A DNA stretch of 64,000 bases, from contig CM055108.1 in the NCBI GenBank assembly GCA_029204225.1, positions 23,532,749 to 23,596,748 of the forward strand, read 5' to 3'. The notes beneath the pieces are model-generated. The model saw only the letters and a program-made list of their open reading frames with translations, did no database searches and had not been told where the DNA came from. Below, piece by piece: positions 1 to 11,521 of the stretch. The stretch is from Diphasiastrum complanatum (taxonomy: Eukaryota > Streptophyta > Lycopodiopsida > Lycopodiales > Lycopodiaceae). Every line of letters begins with the position of its first letter. The first letter of the stretch is position 1. A program made the position numbers and the translations under genes.

Positions 1-621
1 CCCTACTAACCATTTTCTTTGACAAGTTATTTCAAGTACCAATCCGCTTCCAAATACTCAAACCGGCGGGTATGAGAAATTTCAAGAGTTGCATGGTATG
101 TAGAACCAGCTGATATGGGTTTTTGTAGAAACCGTCCAAGGTTGAGAATGGTTGGTTCCCTTTAAGCCTTGGATTGATATTAAGAAGCAGACAAATTTGT
201 GGGGGGAATAACCCTACCATCAATTGATCCTATAAAGCATAAGAAAGTTGAAATATTTTTACGAGCTTATAAAGGGACACGTAATCTTGCTTTCAAAACT
301 CGGGCCATTATCAATCTTCTAACCTCTACTTTTTTGTGCACAAGAAGTGTTGGCCACACTGTTCAAATTTTATTCTTTTTATGGAATTTTTCTAACCTAC
401 GTATGTATGATTCCTATTACTATATACTTGAATAATATTTATTGAGCACTTCTTGATAAGGGAATAAGCATCATATTTAAAACCACCAAAGAAGAAAATT
501 TTAAATGTAAAGCGATATCTTGAATGAGATTCCTTGATAGAATAAAGACAATGCATGGAATCCTTAATACATGGGAACCGCAACTTGATACTAAGGCACA
601 TAGCTATGAAATTCCATTCAC
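1..621. other. Unassigned sequence
   Basis: AT-rich sequence with only short reading frames in unrelated frames. I see no recognisable protein motif, LTR end or RNA gene. It is probably decayed repeat or intergenic DNA. Confidence 0.5.
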
Positions 622-720
622 ATGGCTTGCTCAACTAGTCCCCTTAAAAAGTTATACTCAAGAGCAAATGTTGTTGAGCCCGGGTTCAAACCCTACACCA
701 CTTTTGGTAAACAAGGGAAT
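622..720 (+). repeat. Candidate tRNA-derived SINE head
   Basis: An A-box-like element (TTGCTCAACTAG, 627-638) is followed about 45 bp later by a good RNA polymerase III B box (GGTTCAAACCC, 683-693). This spacing is typical of tRNA genes and tRNA-derived SINEs. The stretch does not fold into an obvious complete tRNA, so a SINE head or tRNA relic is more likely than a functional tRNA. No 3' tail or target duplication was defined. Confidence 0.35.
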
Positions 721-1053
721 GATGTACCAGTTGGTAGTTTATGTCTTGTATGTAATTGTGTGTGGGGTGGATTGGTGTTTTTAACTCACCTCGAGTAGAG
801 GACCAAAGTCGCAAACAAGCTCACCACTTTTTGGAGAACATAAGTTTTGTTTTTTTTACCAATTAATCTAATGAGCCTCAAAATGTGTTCTTTGGTTCAA
901 TAGTTTAATTGGTAACAAAATTAAATAAACAGATTAGTATAAAAATTAATAAAAATGATATCTAATAAAATTAAAACATATAATACAAAATACACACACA
1001 AAGGCGAGGTAGGATTTAATTGTCTAAATTTATATTGTTGGGCGCCGCCAAAA
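721..1053. other. Unassigned AT-rich sequence
   Basis: No gene or repeat boundary is recognised here. The sequence becomes very AT-rich (about 840-1010) just before the telobox. Confidence 0.4.
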
Positions 1054-1069
1054 GTTAGGGTTAGGGTTT
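1054..1069 (+). promoter_or_regulatory. Telobox-like motif
   Basis: Two and a half copies of the plant telomere-type repeat (GTTAGGGTTAGGGTTT). Short teloboxes are common in plant promoters and 5' UTRs of housekeeping genes. It comes right after a GC-rich spot (GGCGCCGCC) and before a more complex, coding-like stretch, which would fit a 5' UTR. A chance interstitial telomere repeat is the alternative. Confidence 0.35.
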
Positions 1070-1420
1070 GGCAATTCCAGGGTTAGAAAGATCAGAACCT
1101 TCTGTTAATGTTATTTTAACAGCCTCCCGCTACTCATCAATCCAGAAAGCTTTGGATTGTAGATCTCAACTTGCAACAGCGATCATCCGAAGGCGGCAAC
1201 AGCAATGGATATTTACTCTTTGCATCCCCCATAGGCTATATGCATTCGATTTTCTCAATGGCAAATTTTTTTGTTTATCTTCATGGTTTGGTTGATAAGG
1301 AAATCTGCCAGTATGTCAGGGTTTTTTCTTTGTTTTGTCAGTTTTTCTCGCTTTGTAAGGCTGCAGATGGTGCTTGTGAACACAATCGCCGAATTTGCTA
1401 ATGAACTAGGAGGTCGTATC
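1070..1420 (+). other. Possible first exon or gene 5' region, unrecognised
   Basis: This stretch is less AT-rich than its surroundings and carries two overlapping plus-strand open frames (1068-1295 and 1171-1401). Neither matches a family I recognise. Together with the telobox just upstream it could be the start of a host gene or a gene relic. No continuing exon was identified downstream, so no protein is claimed. Confidence 0.2.
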
Positions 1421-3600
1421 TTTGCTGAATACTGTCTGATTTTGTAAACATCTAGGAAGCGTTTGCCTCTCTCTTTCGGCGGAAGAAAACTTTGATGTTT
1501 CTCGCCAGCCTTGTTCTGGAGGCATATATAGGAATTTCAAGGCTCATTGGCAAAGTTTCGGATTGGAACGTTTTCGAAATTGTGCCTGATTCTTGGGGAC
1601 ACTTTTCTTTTAAGATTTTTGTTCGTAATAGATCTCAATTATAGCTGGCTTGACATTCTTGGAGTAGCTTTGATCTTTTTGTTGTAGTTTGCATTTTTTA
1701 ACTGGATCACATGATGGCTTATTTGCACTACATACATGACGAGAACATAGACAGAAATTGAGATCTCCAATAAGCTTTTACCAGAGCAGGAAATGATGTC
1801 AACAAGCTTTGCTGTAAAATACGCACATACTTAGTTTAAAACAGCATAGGAGAAACGATGCCCCAACGAAAACTTGCTGCTATAAGGAAAAATTTGGGTG
1901 CAACTTTTGAGATATTCTAACTCTTGGTTTTTCATAGAAGTTGATGGTCCTCTCCTTTGTACTTGTGTTTAAGCTGTCGTCATCTTTTGGTGAGAACATT
2001 GAAAGATCACATGTGGAAATCATGGAGGTGGCCAAGTTTGTCTGAATGACTTGATATTGTTTTATGTACATATTTGGTAAGATTATGTGATAATTGTGAA
2101 GAGATTTATAATCTACATTGTTGATATGATGGGGGGTGGAAGGCCCGGCTCCCAGACCATTCTGCCCGGGAAGCCCTTTTGCCCGAGGGCAGAAGAGCCC
2201 GGCTTGCCAGATCATATTCCACGTAAATTCATTTACTTTTTGCTGTAAATAAAAGTAAAAAAAAAAATTATGTGCACCTTTCGATTCTCGGAAGATGGGG
2301 CACCAATCTCTTCGAAAAAATGTTAAAACTAATTTTACCGATGATGGAGATCTAGAGCTAAACTTATTTCTAGACCCTTTTATTTGTAGTCTAATATAGT
2401 TATAAATAGGTTGAAGCAATTTCAATATGTATTTCTCTAATTTGGCAATAAATTGAGAGAAAGAAGTGGTTACATGTTGTGTACATTGTCTACTTTCTCT
2501 CTCATGCTATTTCTTTCTCATAACCAAGTTTTGGTACACCAATGAATTGGTTTTCCTTCATGGATGAGTCTTCATTATGTGCTAAAATAAGATATTCAAT
2601 TTGGTACGATGATGTGTGTTTGGAAGCTATACATAGCTAGTCTTGCACCTATCAAGATGCATAGTTCAAGATTGTTTGGATCTTGATAATATTAGGGTCT
2701 CCCTAGAGCGTGAAACTTTCACATGATCTACCACTAACAACAGAGAGGCTGAAATGTTATCAAAGCTAAATTAGTAGCCAAAGTGGCATATGCAACTATT
2801 TGCAAAAGTAGCAAGCTATCTTGTTAATATTTTGGTGCAAAAACTCCTCATCAATTTGCAAAGTTCCATCCTCTAAAGCAATGTGAATAATGGCTAAAAT
2901 TTGACACAAGATTTGAATTCCTTTCTTTAATTGGCCAGTGATTCCTTTAATCTATGGTTGGGACACACAACTAGATGTCAAGGGGGCATTGGATAATTTC
3001 AAGGCCCACTACAAAAATTCATCTAGTCCAATCATATGGTAAGCAACAAAAAATTGTCGGGTCCTAAGTTGTATCACTAAACTCAATGTCCATTTGCATT
3101 GGTACATAAAAAAAATTCCATGTTTACTCCAAAAATGAGTTTTTTGAGACAAATATGATAGAACAACTATTTGTTGAATGCATCTACTATCGTGCAGCCA
3201 TGACCAATTTTAATATGTTGAAATGATTGAACTAAGAGAACTTCTTTTTGTGTGGCTAAAAGGCATATCACACATTTTCTAAGCATAGGGTAATAATGTA
3301 AATTCCATTTTCAACTTAAGTAGAGATTTGTGTGCATCTCCAGGTGTCAAAATTCTCTGGTGGACTACAATAAGCATTTGATTTCATGGAAGCACAAAGA
3401 TAAAGACGTTAGTGTGCATGCAGGATAGAGTGCCGAAACAATTCCTTTGGTTAGCCATATTCAAGTATCAAAAGTACTAAAGAAAGCAATATTTTCTTAC
3501 TTGTTGTTTGTTCAAAGTATGGATGATGATGTTGATGGAAATGCACATTCTTTGGACAATAATAGAAAAGACTTTTTATTAAAGTATTCTTTTTGTTTTT
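1421..3600. other. Unassigned sequence upstream of a gypsy remnant
   Basis: No convincing coding region. The minus frame 1880-2425 has a random-looking composition. A small GC-rich patch with repeated CCCGG/GCCCGG words lies at about 2130-2205 in AT-rich surroundings. The right part (about 2700-3600) may be the decayed gag/protease portion of the gypsy element that follows, but I could not read a motif in it. Confidence 0.35.
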
Positions 3601-3603
3601 CTT

Positions 3604-5605
3604 GATGAGCTACCAAAGTCCTTACCCCTTGAAAGACTTGAAGATCATACGATAGACATTATTCCTAGAAGTTCCATACCCAATAGACCTCCCTATAGGG
3701 TAAGCCATTCTCAACAAGAAGAAATTTCTAAGCAAATTAATGACTTGTTAGAGAAAGGCCTTATAAAACCCAGTAACTCTCCCTATGGCTCTCCTGTACT
3801 TCTTGTACAAAAGAAAGATGGGAGATTTAGGATGTGTGTGGACTATCATGCTCTAAACAAGATTACAGTTAAAAACCGTTTTCCTATTCCAAGAATAGAT
3901 GACATTATGGATAGGATAAATGGATCTTGTACCTTTAGTAGAATTGATTTGACAAGTGGATACCACCAAATCCGAGTAGCCCCTGAAGATGTCCATAAAA
4001 ACTGCTTTCAGGACTAACTCTGGTCTTTATGAATTTTTAGTAGTATCATTTGGTCTTACTAATGCTCCTGCAACATTCAATAGAATGATGGAACGAGTCT
4101 TTCAACCCCATAGACGTTTTGTAGGAACAATTTTTGATGATATTTTAGTGTTCAGTGCAAATGAAGAAGAACATAAAAGACATCTAGATATCATCTTTAG
4201 AACCCTACAAGAAAACTCACTTCTCATAAAAGGAAAGAAAAGCGAATTCTTCCTAGAAAAGATACACTTTCTAGGACATATGATTTCTAAGGATAGAATC
4301 CAAATGGACCCTTCAAAGATTAAAGCCATACAAGATTGGCCTAAACCAAGAAATATTCATGAAGTTCGGTCTTTCCTAGGCTTATGTTCCTACTATAGAA
4401 AATTTATTCGCTATTTTGCTCATATAGCCTCACCACTACATGAACTCACTAAGAAGAGGGTAAAATTTCATTGGTATAAGAAAGAGCAAAATGCCTTTGA
4501 TACTTTGAAGCATGCCCTTACCACAGGTTCCGTTCTTATCATTCCCGACCTTCGCAAGCCTTTCTTTGTGGAAGTGAATGCAAGTCTTGACTGTATTGGG
4601 GAAGTCTTAAACCAAGAAGGTCATGTTGTAGCCATTGAAAGTCGACGACTTCAAAGGGCAGAAGTACAGTATCATATATATGAAAAAGAACTGTTGGCCA
4701 TTATTCATGCCCTTAAGTTATGGAAGCACTATAACTTAAAACAGATCATCAACGCCTTAGGTATTTTCTCACCCAGTAATTAATTCGAGAAAAACATCTA
4801 AAATGGGCTAACTACCTTAGCACCTTCCATTTTCAATTACTTCATCACCTAGGAAAGGATATTAAGGTCACCGATGCATTATCAAGAATCCCCAAGGTCA
4901 AAATATTTCCATAGCATATCATGAAGATTTCCTTCCTATGAAAAGTATGTATGCTAGAACACAGTTCATTCTTCTACTGGTAAAGCGCCTTTTGAAGTAA
5001 TGCATGGAAAACCTATTGTGCCTCCTATATTAAGGACTAAAAAAAAGATATTTGCCTTAGATGAATTTGTGCAAAATTATCAAGAAACCTTTTTGAAGGT
5101 TCAACAATCCATCGCAAGTGCACAACAGAAACAACAGAAAAGCGCAAATATGCGTTCGAGGGCAATCAAGTACGAAGAAGGGGAACTAGTTCTCCTAAAA
5201 TTTGAAAAGAAAAGGCAGCATGAAACTATACCCAAAACTAGCCCAAAAGTATTATGGGCCCTTTAAAGTCAAGAAAGTAATCATTGAGGTTACATGTGAA
5301 CTTGACTTACCTACTTCATGGAAAATCCATGACAAATTCCATGTAAGCTTGCTAAAGAAATTGAATGGTCCAATACCTGAAGGATTTACAGATTTGGAAC
5401 CTCCAGAAGTTCAAGGAACCGAAGAAATCCTTCTTCCTGAGCAGATCTTGATGCACAAGACAAGAATTGGAAGAAAGGGAATAACTTCTATATAATACCT
5501 CCTCAAGTTTAAAAACTATCCTACTACGGATGCAAGATGGATGGAAGAAGAATTCTTCCAAGAATATCCAAAAATTCTAAATGTTTATTTGAGAAATGTT
5601 CGTTG
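3604..5605 (+). pseudogene. Ty3/gypsy chromovirus-like pol remnant (RT-RNase H-integrase C-terminus)
   Basis: The reading frame starts in the RT N-terminus (LLEKGLIKPSNSPYGSPVLL) and runs through the RT core (RIDLTSGYHQIRV; FGLTNAPATFNRMM; FDDILVFS) and RNase H (YEKELLAIIHALKLWKHY; ending TDALSRIP near 4880). Most of the integrase is missing: the sequence jumps to the GKAPFEVMHGKP segment near 4980 and ends in a chromodomain-like tail (YLLKFKNYP, DARWMEEEF) near 5500-5560. One frameshift lies at about 3990-4015, another at about 5215, with a stop near 5495. The first RNase H acidic position reads VNAS where DAS is usual. It is an inactive relic, and the adjacent 3' LTR shows the plus orientation. 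Confidence 0.9.
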
Positions 5606-5619
5606 AGGACAACGCTTAA

Positions 5620-5632
5620 TGCGTCGGAGGGG
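5620..5632 (+). other. Polypurine tract of the gypsy element
   Basis: The purine-rich run GTCGGAGGGG sits immediately before a TG dinucleotide that opens the LTR. This is the standard position of the plus-strand primer in LTR elements. Confidence 0.6.
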
Positions 5633-6600
5633 TGTAAATTGTATAGACTAAATTGACCAAGAACCAGTCTTCCATTCTCTTTTTATGAAACATATTTTGA
5701 ATATTAGAGCTTATTACTCTAACTGATGAAATATGTGTGCAGGTATCATTACCTGAAGACAAGAAATGAAACTGTAGATCAATGCTAATAGTTTGATGTG
5801 CAGGTTCTAGAAATAGAATCTAACAATGACCCATTTTATGGTATGACTCCTAACCTTTTCTTAAGGGTATATGTAGGTACTAAGAAGACTGCCTGAAGAA
5901 TGAACTAAAGAAGCTTCTTAAAGCTTGGTACCTGAAGAAGGCTTTTTCCAAAGTCTATAAAGAAGGCTCAATCGAGTCTATAAAGAATTGGAGAAGAAAC
6001 CAAAGGCCTGATCACGCTTTGTGTCACACTCCACTAAGATTGGGGATGGGCAACCCCTAGAAAAAAAAGGGCCTAGGAATTGATGAAAATTATGCAAGAT
6101 AAGATGGACATATACAAAGCCTTTCCCTTGTTATGAAAAACACTTGGGGCGAATCCGAATGTTGTAAAACCAAGAAAATACATCTTGAAAGTGGCTAACA
6201 TTACATGTTAAGCTACCTACCTTCCATCCTTATCATTATGTAACTTACCTACTTTGTCACATGGCTTGTAAGCCATAAGACACCTAAGAAAATGCGCCCT
6301 CCTACTCCTCCCCTTTTTGCTTTAACAAGTTGTTAACACCCTCTCACACCTATACACCTCATCCTTTCACTAGAGTCTCCCTTCCACCTCTCACACATGT
6401 TTTGGACACCTCATCCACTCCCTTGAGCCTACCCCCTCCCTATATAAGGAGTAACTTGCCCCTCTCCCTCATTATTCATATCCTTTTCATTTTTGGTTTG
6501 CCTCTTGTTCTTACTTCTATGTGTGTAGGTGCTTGGAAGAAAGCTTGGAGCTATGGCATAAGGAGGGTCTACCAAGCTTGGATTGGAACCATTTTGGAAC

Positions 6601-6786
<186 letters not shown>

Positions 6787-6797
6787 CTCTAAAACTT

Positions 6798-6893
6798 ACA
6801 CACCATCCATAACCTGATGGCCATGCATGTCACACCATCCCTAACTTGATGGCCTTGCATGTCACCCCAACCATAGCTTAATGGCCATGCATG
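6798..6893. repeat. Three tandem copies of a ~32-bp unit
   Basis: The core GATGGCCATGCATGTC (with TTAATGGCC and TGGCCTTGC variants) recurs three times, each led by ACACCATCC-like sequence. The third copy is the most diverged. It sits at the end of the probable gypsy LTR. Confidence 0.8.
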
Positions 6894-6936
6894 TTTGATT
6901 TGGAACTGGCATGTCTAATATGGGAACTTGCATGTC

Positions 6937-7500
6937 TTAAATAAGAATTGATGTAACTAGTCTCGAAATGGATGCCCCTGGTGGATACAAAAGAGTGTCT
7001 GCCTCCTTGCGCAATAAAATCTCGTCTTCATCCATCTCAAATTGTTCGTGATCTCCATTTTCACTAGAAGATCTGTGCATAGCATTATTCTCGTTTGCTT
7101 CATTAAAGTACGATTCAAACATATCTTCATCATGTTGCACCGCATCATCATCATCATTTTCTTCAACTGTATTTACCTCTTGAATTTGTTTTGCTCGATG
7201 TTCTCTCATGTCCATCAAAACTTGGCGTTGATTGTAATTAAACACGGATGGATCAACTCTGTGGAATGGCATTTGATTTATTGGCTACACACATTAAACA
7301 AATTCAATAAATGTGTTGATAGATTGACGAATATTATAATAAAGAACAATCATATAAAACTAACAAACCTGCAAATTCGATGGTTGACCCTCATCTTTTC
7401 GTCCAAACTTTTACAAATGATTTTCAACAATACATCTTCCACGCATCTTTTGCCCATCACACTTGATGCATGTGCACCATATTTTATTTTGAAAATAGTT
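6937..7500 (-). pseudogene. CACTA (En/Spm) transposase TNP2, N-terminal fragment
   Basis: Two minus-strand exon-like blocks. The right block (7369-about 7500) reads IWCTCIKCDGQK and VENHL, matching the CxxC transposase-associated domain at the N-terminus of plant TNP2. It carries one in-frame stop (TAA after NHL) and ends at a plausible donor (CAG then GTTTGT). The left block (about 6945-7285) holds an acidic linker followed by EADTLLYPPGASISRL, the conserved segment that opens the TNP2 transposase domain. The rest of the transposase is missing because the element is cut at about 6945 by gypsy-derived sequence. Transcription is leftward, away from the second CACTA gene at 7979. Confidence 0.7.
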
Positions 7501-7978
7501 ATTCTACAAGAAACAAAAATCAAGTACGTGTCACTTTAGCACAATATTTGAGGTCATGTTTAAGTTACAGTAACAAAGTCTTTATGAAAAAAAAAACATG
7601 CATGTTTATTATTTACCCTGTTGACTTGAGTAGTGTCTTCATCGTTAGACTGATTTGAATGTAATTCATCTCCTTGTGATAAACTGCATATACGCACAAG
7701 TACAAAACACAAATAACATAAGCCTAATCAATTTAAAAATATGTTGATTCTTATCTTTCGATATTTAGATAGCATGATTCCTATATGCATATTATTGTTT
7801 GATTCTCATGTTTTGATTCTTATACGTGGATTCTTATACAATTCTTTTGTATCTTGTTGCAGGTTATAAATGCACATCTATCTTTTTTTTTGTTATCACT
7901 GGTATGAAAGTCTAATTCTAATATACATTAAACTTTTTTAGTTGATTTTCATTTTTCTACTTCATTTCAATATATTGT
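7501..7978. other. Intergenic region between the divergent CACTA genes
   Basis: AT-rich, with no recognised motif. It lies between two genes that point away from each other, so it would be expected to hold both promoters, but I can point to no specific site. Confidence 0.4.
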
Positions 7979-9011
7979 ATGTTTACGAATGTAGTAATCA
8001 TGTCGGGGTTCGGCAGTGGCAAGAGTTTGGGAGATTATGTTTCAAATTTCTATTCATCGCTAACTCCCGAACAAAAAACACAATTGCAAAGTATGCTTAG
8101 CCAAGACCTCGAGGGTGGTACCTCACAAGCGGCCGCGACTCTCGCCCCTACTGAAGAGTCATCTATGAATTTGTATTATGACGTGCATCCTCAAGAAAAC
8201 ATAATCGCCAACCGTAAAGGGAGGGTGGTTATGGACCGATTGTATTCTTTGTGCCAATGCCATTTTGGCGATAGATTGTTTTTGAAATGGTCTGATCAAT
8301 CTAACGACCTTAAACGACAGATAGTTGGTACCCTTTGTAACAAATTTCCACAAGACGAGGAATTCTCGACTCAAAGGAAATCCATAAGCATATGAGCTTG
8401 TGGATAAGACATCGTCGTGATACGACAATCTTATAAGAACGGGCAATCCAAACCCAGCTGGTGTTCAAGATCAGATTGGAACAATCTAAAAAACGATGAA
8501 AAAACACCAGATAAATACAAGATTCAAAGAGATGTTGCGGCCGCTAGGATGCATGGAATAGGCAACTCTAAGTTGGGGCTCGAGTGGAAAGGCGGGCTTG
8601 CAAGCAAGCATGGTAAGTAAATTTAAACTACTCTTATAGTTTGTCTTTGATTTCATATGATTTCTTTTTCTAACATGCATTGTGACTAGCTGTACTTCCA
8701 ACCTAGCCCTAAACTAATTCCAACTTAAATTGAATGGATAGTTGGCGGACTATGGACGTCTATCAATCAACGAAGAGTACGACTTTTCCTTCAGGGAATC
8801 ACACGAGGCATTAGTCGATAAACTGAAGAGCGAGTATAATCCTCCACGACTAAGTTTCTTTGAAAGATTTAAATTTTATATTTTTTGTATATTATTAATG
8901 TAAAATGCATACGTGTTCACTTTTGATCATTAGTATGATCAAGCATTAAATACTAATGTGTCTTGTTTGCTTGCTTTCATGCAAAGCGGACGTCAAGACG
9001 ACGACGAGTAG
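7979..9011 (+). pseudogene. CACTA second gene (TNP1 / Transposase_24-like), multi-exon
   Basis: The first long frame (7979-8395) begins MSGFGSGKSLGDYVSNFYSS after a short lead. It then contains KGRVVMDRLYSL, a W plus LKRQIVGTLCNKF segment and, if the frame moves by one base near 8370, KEIHKHMSLWIRHRRDTT. That order resembles the plant Ptta/En/Spm second-ORF domain (a Trp, an amphipathic helix, a basic helix). Later coding-like pieces are 8500-8610 (RMHGIGNSKLGLEWKGG, then a GTAAGT donor) and 8740-8860 (LADYGRLSINEEYDFSFRES), with a possible last exon ending GACGACGAGTAG at about 8980-9011. Stops and frame changes make it uncertain whether this is a spliced intact gene or a relic. The position next to the CACTA terminus supports the assignment. 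Confidence 0.55.
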
Positions 9012-9579
9012 ATTAGATTTCTAATATAATTTTAGTTTGTCTATTGTAAGTTAGAGATACTGCGGAAGCAACAATTTTGTGATACATTGATATACACTTT
9101 CAATATAAATATTCTTGCAATTGATCACAATATTGTTATTGGTTTTGTATGTTGGATTCCAAAATATGAGCAATGTCCTATTCCAAAATGTGCAATGTCT
9201 TGACTAATTAAGAAATGCAAAACTTTGTGCAATGTCGTATTTTCAAAAAGTCTAGTCATGATTTTCCATGCTTTTGAGAAAAATACTTTTCTTAATGCAT
9301 GTTAGCCCCTTTCAAGTAAGCATGTAGAAACATCTCTTCAAGTCGTATTTTCAAAAAGTAATACAGTAAGATATTGCAATTCATAATGTGAATTAAGTAA
9401 TGTAAGTATAGAAAGTACCTCATGCTTGCTACTTGATCCAACTGTCGAATGCAATCCAATAATATTGTCTCAAAAGCAATCCAAGACTAGCGCCTCTCCA
9501 AGAACATGACTCCAAGAATAGACCAAAAAAAATGCACACGCTGGTTTTTAGACATTTTTTAGTTTCTTTTACCTAATCC

Positions 9580-10109
9580 GAGATGTCGAAATCTGACACA
9601 AAAACACGTCGGATATACGTCGTTATGACATTCTGTTAACAGACGTCGGATATACGACGTTATGACATTCTGTTAACAGACGTCGAAATCCGACATTTAT
9701 ATTGGACGTCGTATTTTGACGTCCCATTATATGTCGGATGGACGTCGTCGGACATTTTTGGGCAGTTCTCTGAATTTTTTTGTGGAAAACACGTCGGGAA
9801 TTCCAACGTGTTGATTGGATTCTGACGTCCACGTTGGATCAACCATGTCAGATGTGGACATTGGATTCTGACGTCCCACGTGGATGTCAAAATCTAATGT
9901 GCACATGGCTCCCGACGTCCGATCCGACTGGTGCTTCGGGAGTCCGACATGGTGTGTCTATCAGATTTCGACGTGTTCTGAAGACGTCGAAATCTGACAT
10001 TCTCATTCTGACGTGTTTTTTAGACGCCCGCGATGAATTAAAAAAAATAAAATTAAGCTTGCAATTCATGTCGCAAAAGACGTCGCAAATCGCGACGGGT
10101 GTTGTAGTG
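9580..10109. mobile_element. CACTA transposon right terminus with subterminal repeats
   Basis: The stretch ends in GGTGTTGTAGTG (10098-10109), the reverse complement of a CACTACAACACC terminus and so typical of plant CACTA elements. Inside are many short repeats of ACGTCGG/CGACGT in both orientations, including a 37-bp direct repeat (TATGACATTCTGTTAACAGA at 9624 and 9661). Such subterminal arrays bind the element-encoded transposase in known CACTA families. A matching left terminus was not found in the window. The plus frame 9780-10214 is a by-product of the repeats. Confidence 0.85.
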
Positions 10110-10366
10110 AAGCCATTGGATCAAGATCTTGCGGTAAACCATCAAGAGCAACTTCAAATGATACTTAAGAAAATTGACAATATTATTGTTGTGATTGAGG
10201 TTGAGGAAGATTGAAGTCTCAATCCCATTCAATCAGAACTTGACATGTTGCAGTTTGATCTTCCTCAATACTATCAACTTCGATAGAATGGTGTTAAGGT
10301 ATGTTATGCAATATGCAAATTTTGATTTTTGATTTGTTAGTGTTTAAAGCATGCCAAATAGATGAT
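10110..10366. other. Spacer between CACTA end and copia element
   Basis: About 260 bp with no recognised feature. It begins with AAG, the candidate 3-bp target duplication of the CACTA element, and ends with the CTAAT target site of the copia element. Confidence 0.4.
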
Positions 10367-10371
10367 CTAAT

Positions 10372-11062
10372 TGTGAAAAATTGCCTACATTGGCATATCT
10401 AGCCATGTAGAATATTGTACATTTTGTCAATATTGTTTGTTAGTTACTTCAATGGCCAAAGTGCCACTTGTACATACACACCTAAAGTAGGTTACCACGG
10501 GTCAAGAGGAGTGGTTGTGTCTATTTGGTAGTGATTCCTACTTTGTAGGATCTAGACCATGATTTATGATGAGATTTGTACCTACCATGCACCTACCAAG
10601 CATGACTCTTGGATCTAGGCTAGGGTTTTCACATTAGGGCAAGAAAGTGGAGTCTACTTCCTTATTACATGCTGGATTTTCACCTAACTTTGCAAAGGAA
10701 GTGTGTTTTACTATGTATTCCCATTCTCCATAGTGAGAAGATAGAAACTTTTTGGAGCCTCAAGGAGAAACTCGAGTTTCCTCTCATTAAATGGTGATTA
10801 CTCTATTTTTCCAATATAAACCAACCTTGGCACTTTGTAAACACTGTCTACAGGTCGTACTACAGCCTTATTTCCACACGTGTGGAGTTGGATTATACTA
10901 ATTGACCAATGCTTTGATTGTCTCTACTTGTTTCCTATCAAGCTGCTAAACTAGATCTTGTTTTTTGATGACTAGTTTCTGATAGATTGTTTAACAAGCA
11001 TACAATCACCTTGTGGATCATTCAAATATCCATTTATGGTCCTTAGTACTGTACTTTTCACA
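10372..11062 (+). repeat. 5' LTR of copia-1
   Basis: 691 bp, starting TGTGAAAAATTG and ending TACTTTTCACA. A possible TATA element (ATATAAA) lies at about 10820. It matches 22090-22769 almost throughout. Confidence 0.93.
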
Positions 11063-11074
11063 TGGTATCAGAGC
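11063..11074 (+). other. tRNA primer binding site of copia-1
   Basis: TGGTATCAGAGC follows the LTR end with no spacer. It is complementary to the 3' end of plant initiator methionine tRNA, the usual copia primer. Confidence 0.92.
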
Positions 11075-11521
11075 CAAGTACAAGGCCATTGATCTGTGTT
11101 TGAATCTAATCCAGTTTTAGCAGGTTTTGGTGCAAAAAGCTAGTATTGGAAGGGCGAGCTGGTATCCAGGTTTTGGTGAGGGGATTTGATCCCAAACTTC
11201 TTCAGGATCAAAATCCGTACTGTTCACACGTGTGGGCATCTCTGAACCAGCATTTAATAACCCATATTCATTGGATCATAGAAAATTCATCTAGTGTCAG
11301 TTTGATGTAATTTTTGGTGCAAATCCTAGGATAAGCTACCAAGATCACTTGCCATTGATTAGTTTTTAATTCCAGCTTGTGAGAGAGTGATAGAACTGTG
11401 ATTACAAATCCATTTGTTGGATTAGAAGTCCACATTTGAGTGAAACACTGCAAGTTAGAAACCTTTGTGAGTTTCAAGTACAAACAAATCTATATCTTGT
11501 GTGTAGAATCTTGCTAGTAAG

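Noticed and set aside
1880-2425. 181-codon minus-strand ORF
   Set aside because: No recognisable domain and a random-like composition; it spans a GC-rich patch and AT-rich DNA alike.
3004-3020. CACTACAAAAATTC as a left end of the CACTA element
   Set aside because: It does not match the right terminus (CACTACAACACC), the flanking bases do not pair with AAG, and no subterminal repeats follow.
9780-10214. 144-codon plus-strand ORF
   Set aside because: It lies in the CACTA subterminal repeat array and crosses the transposon end; composition follows the repeats.
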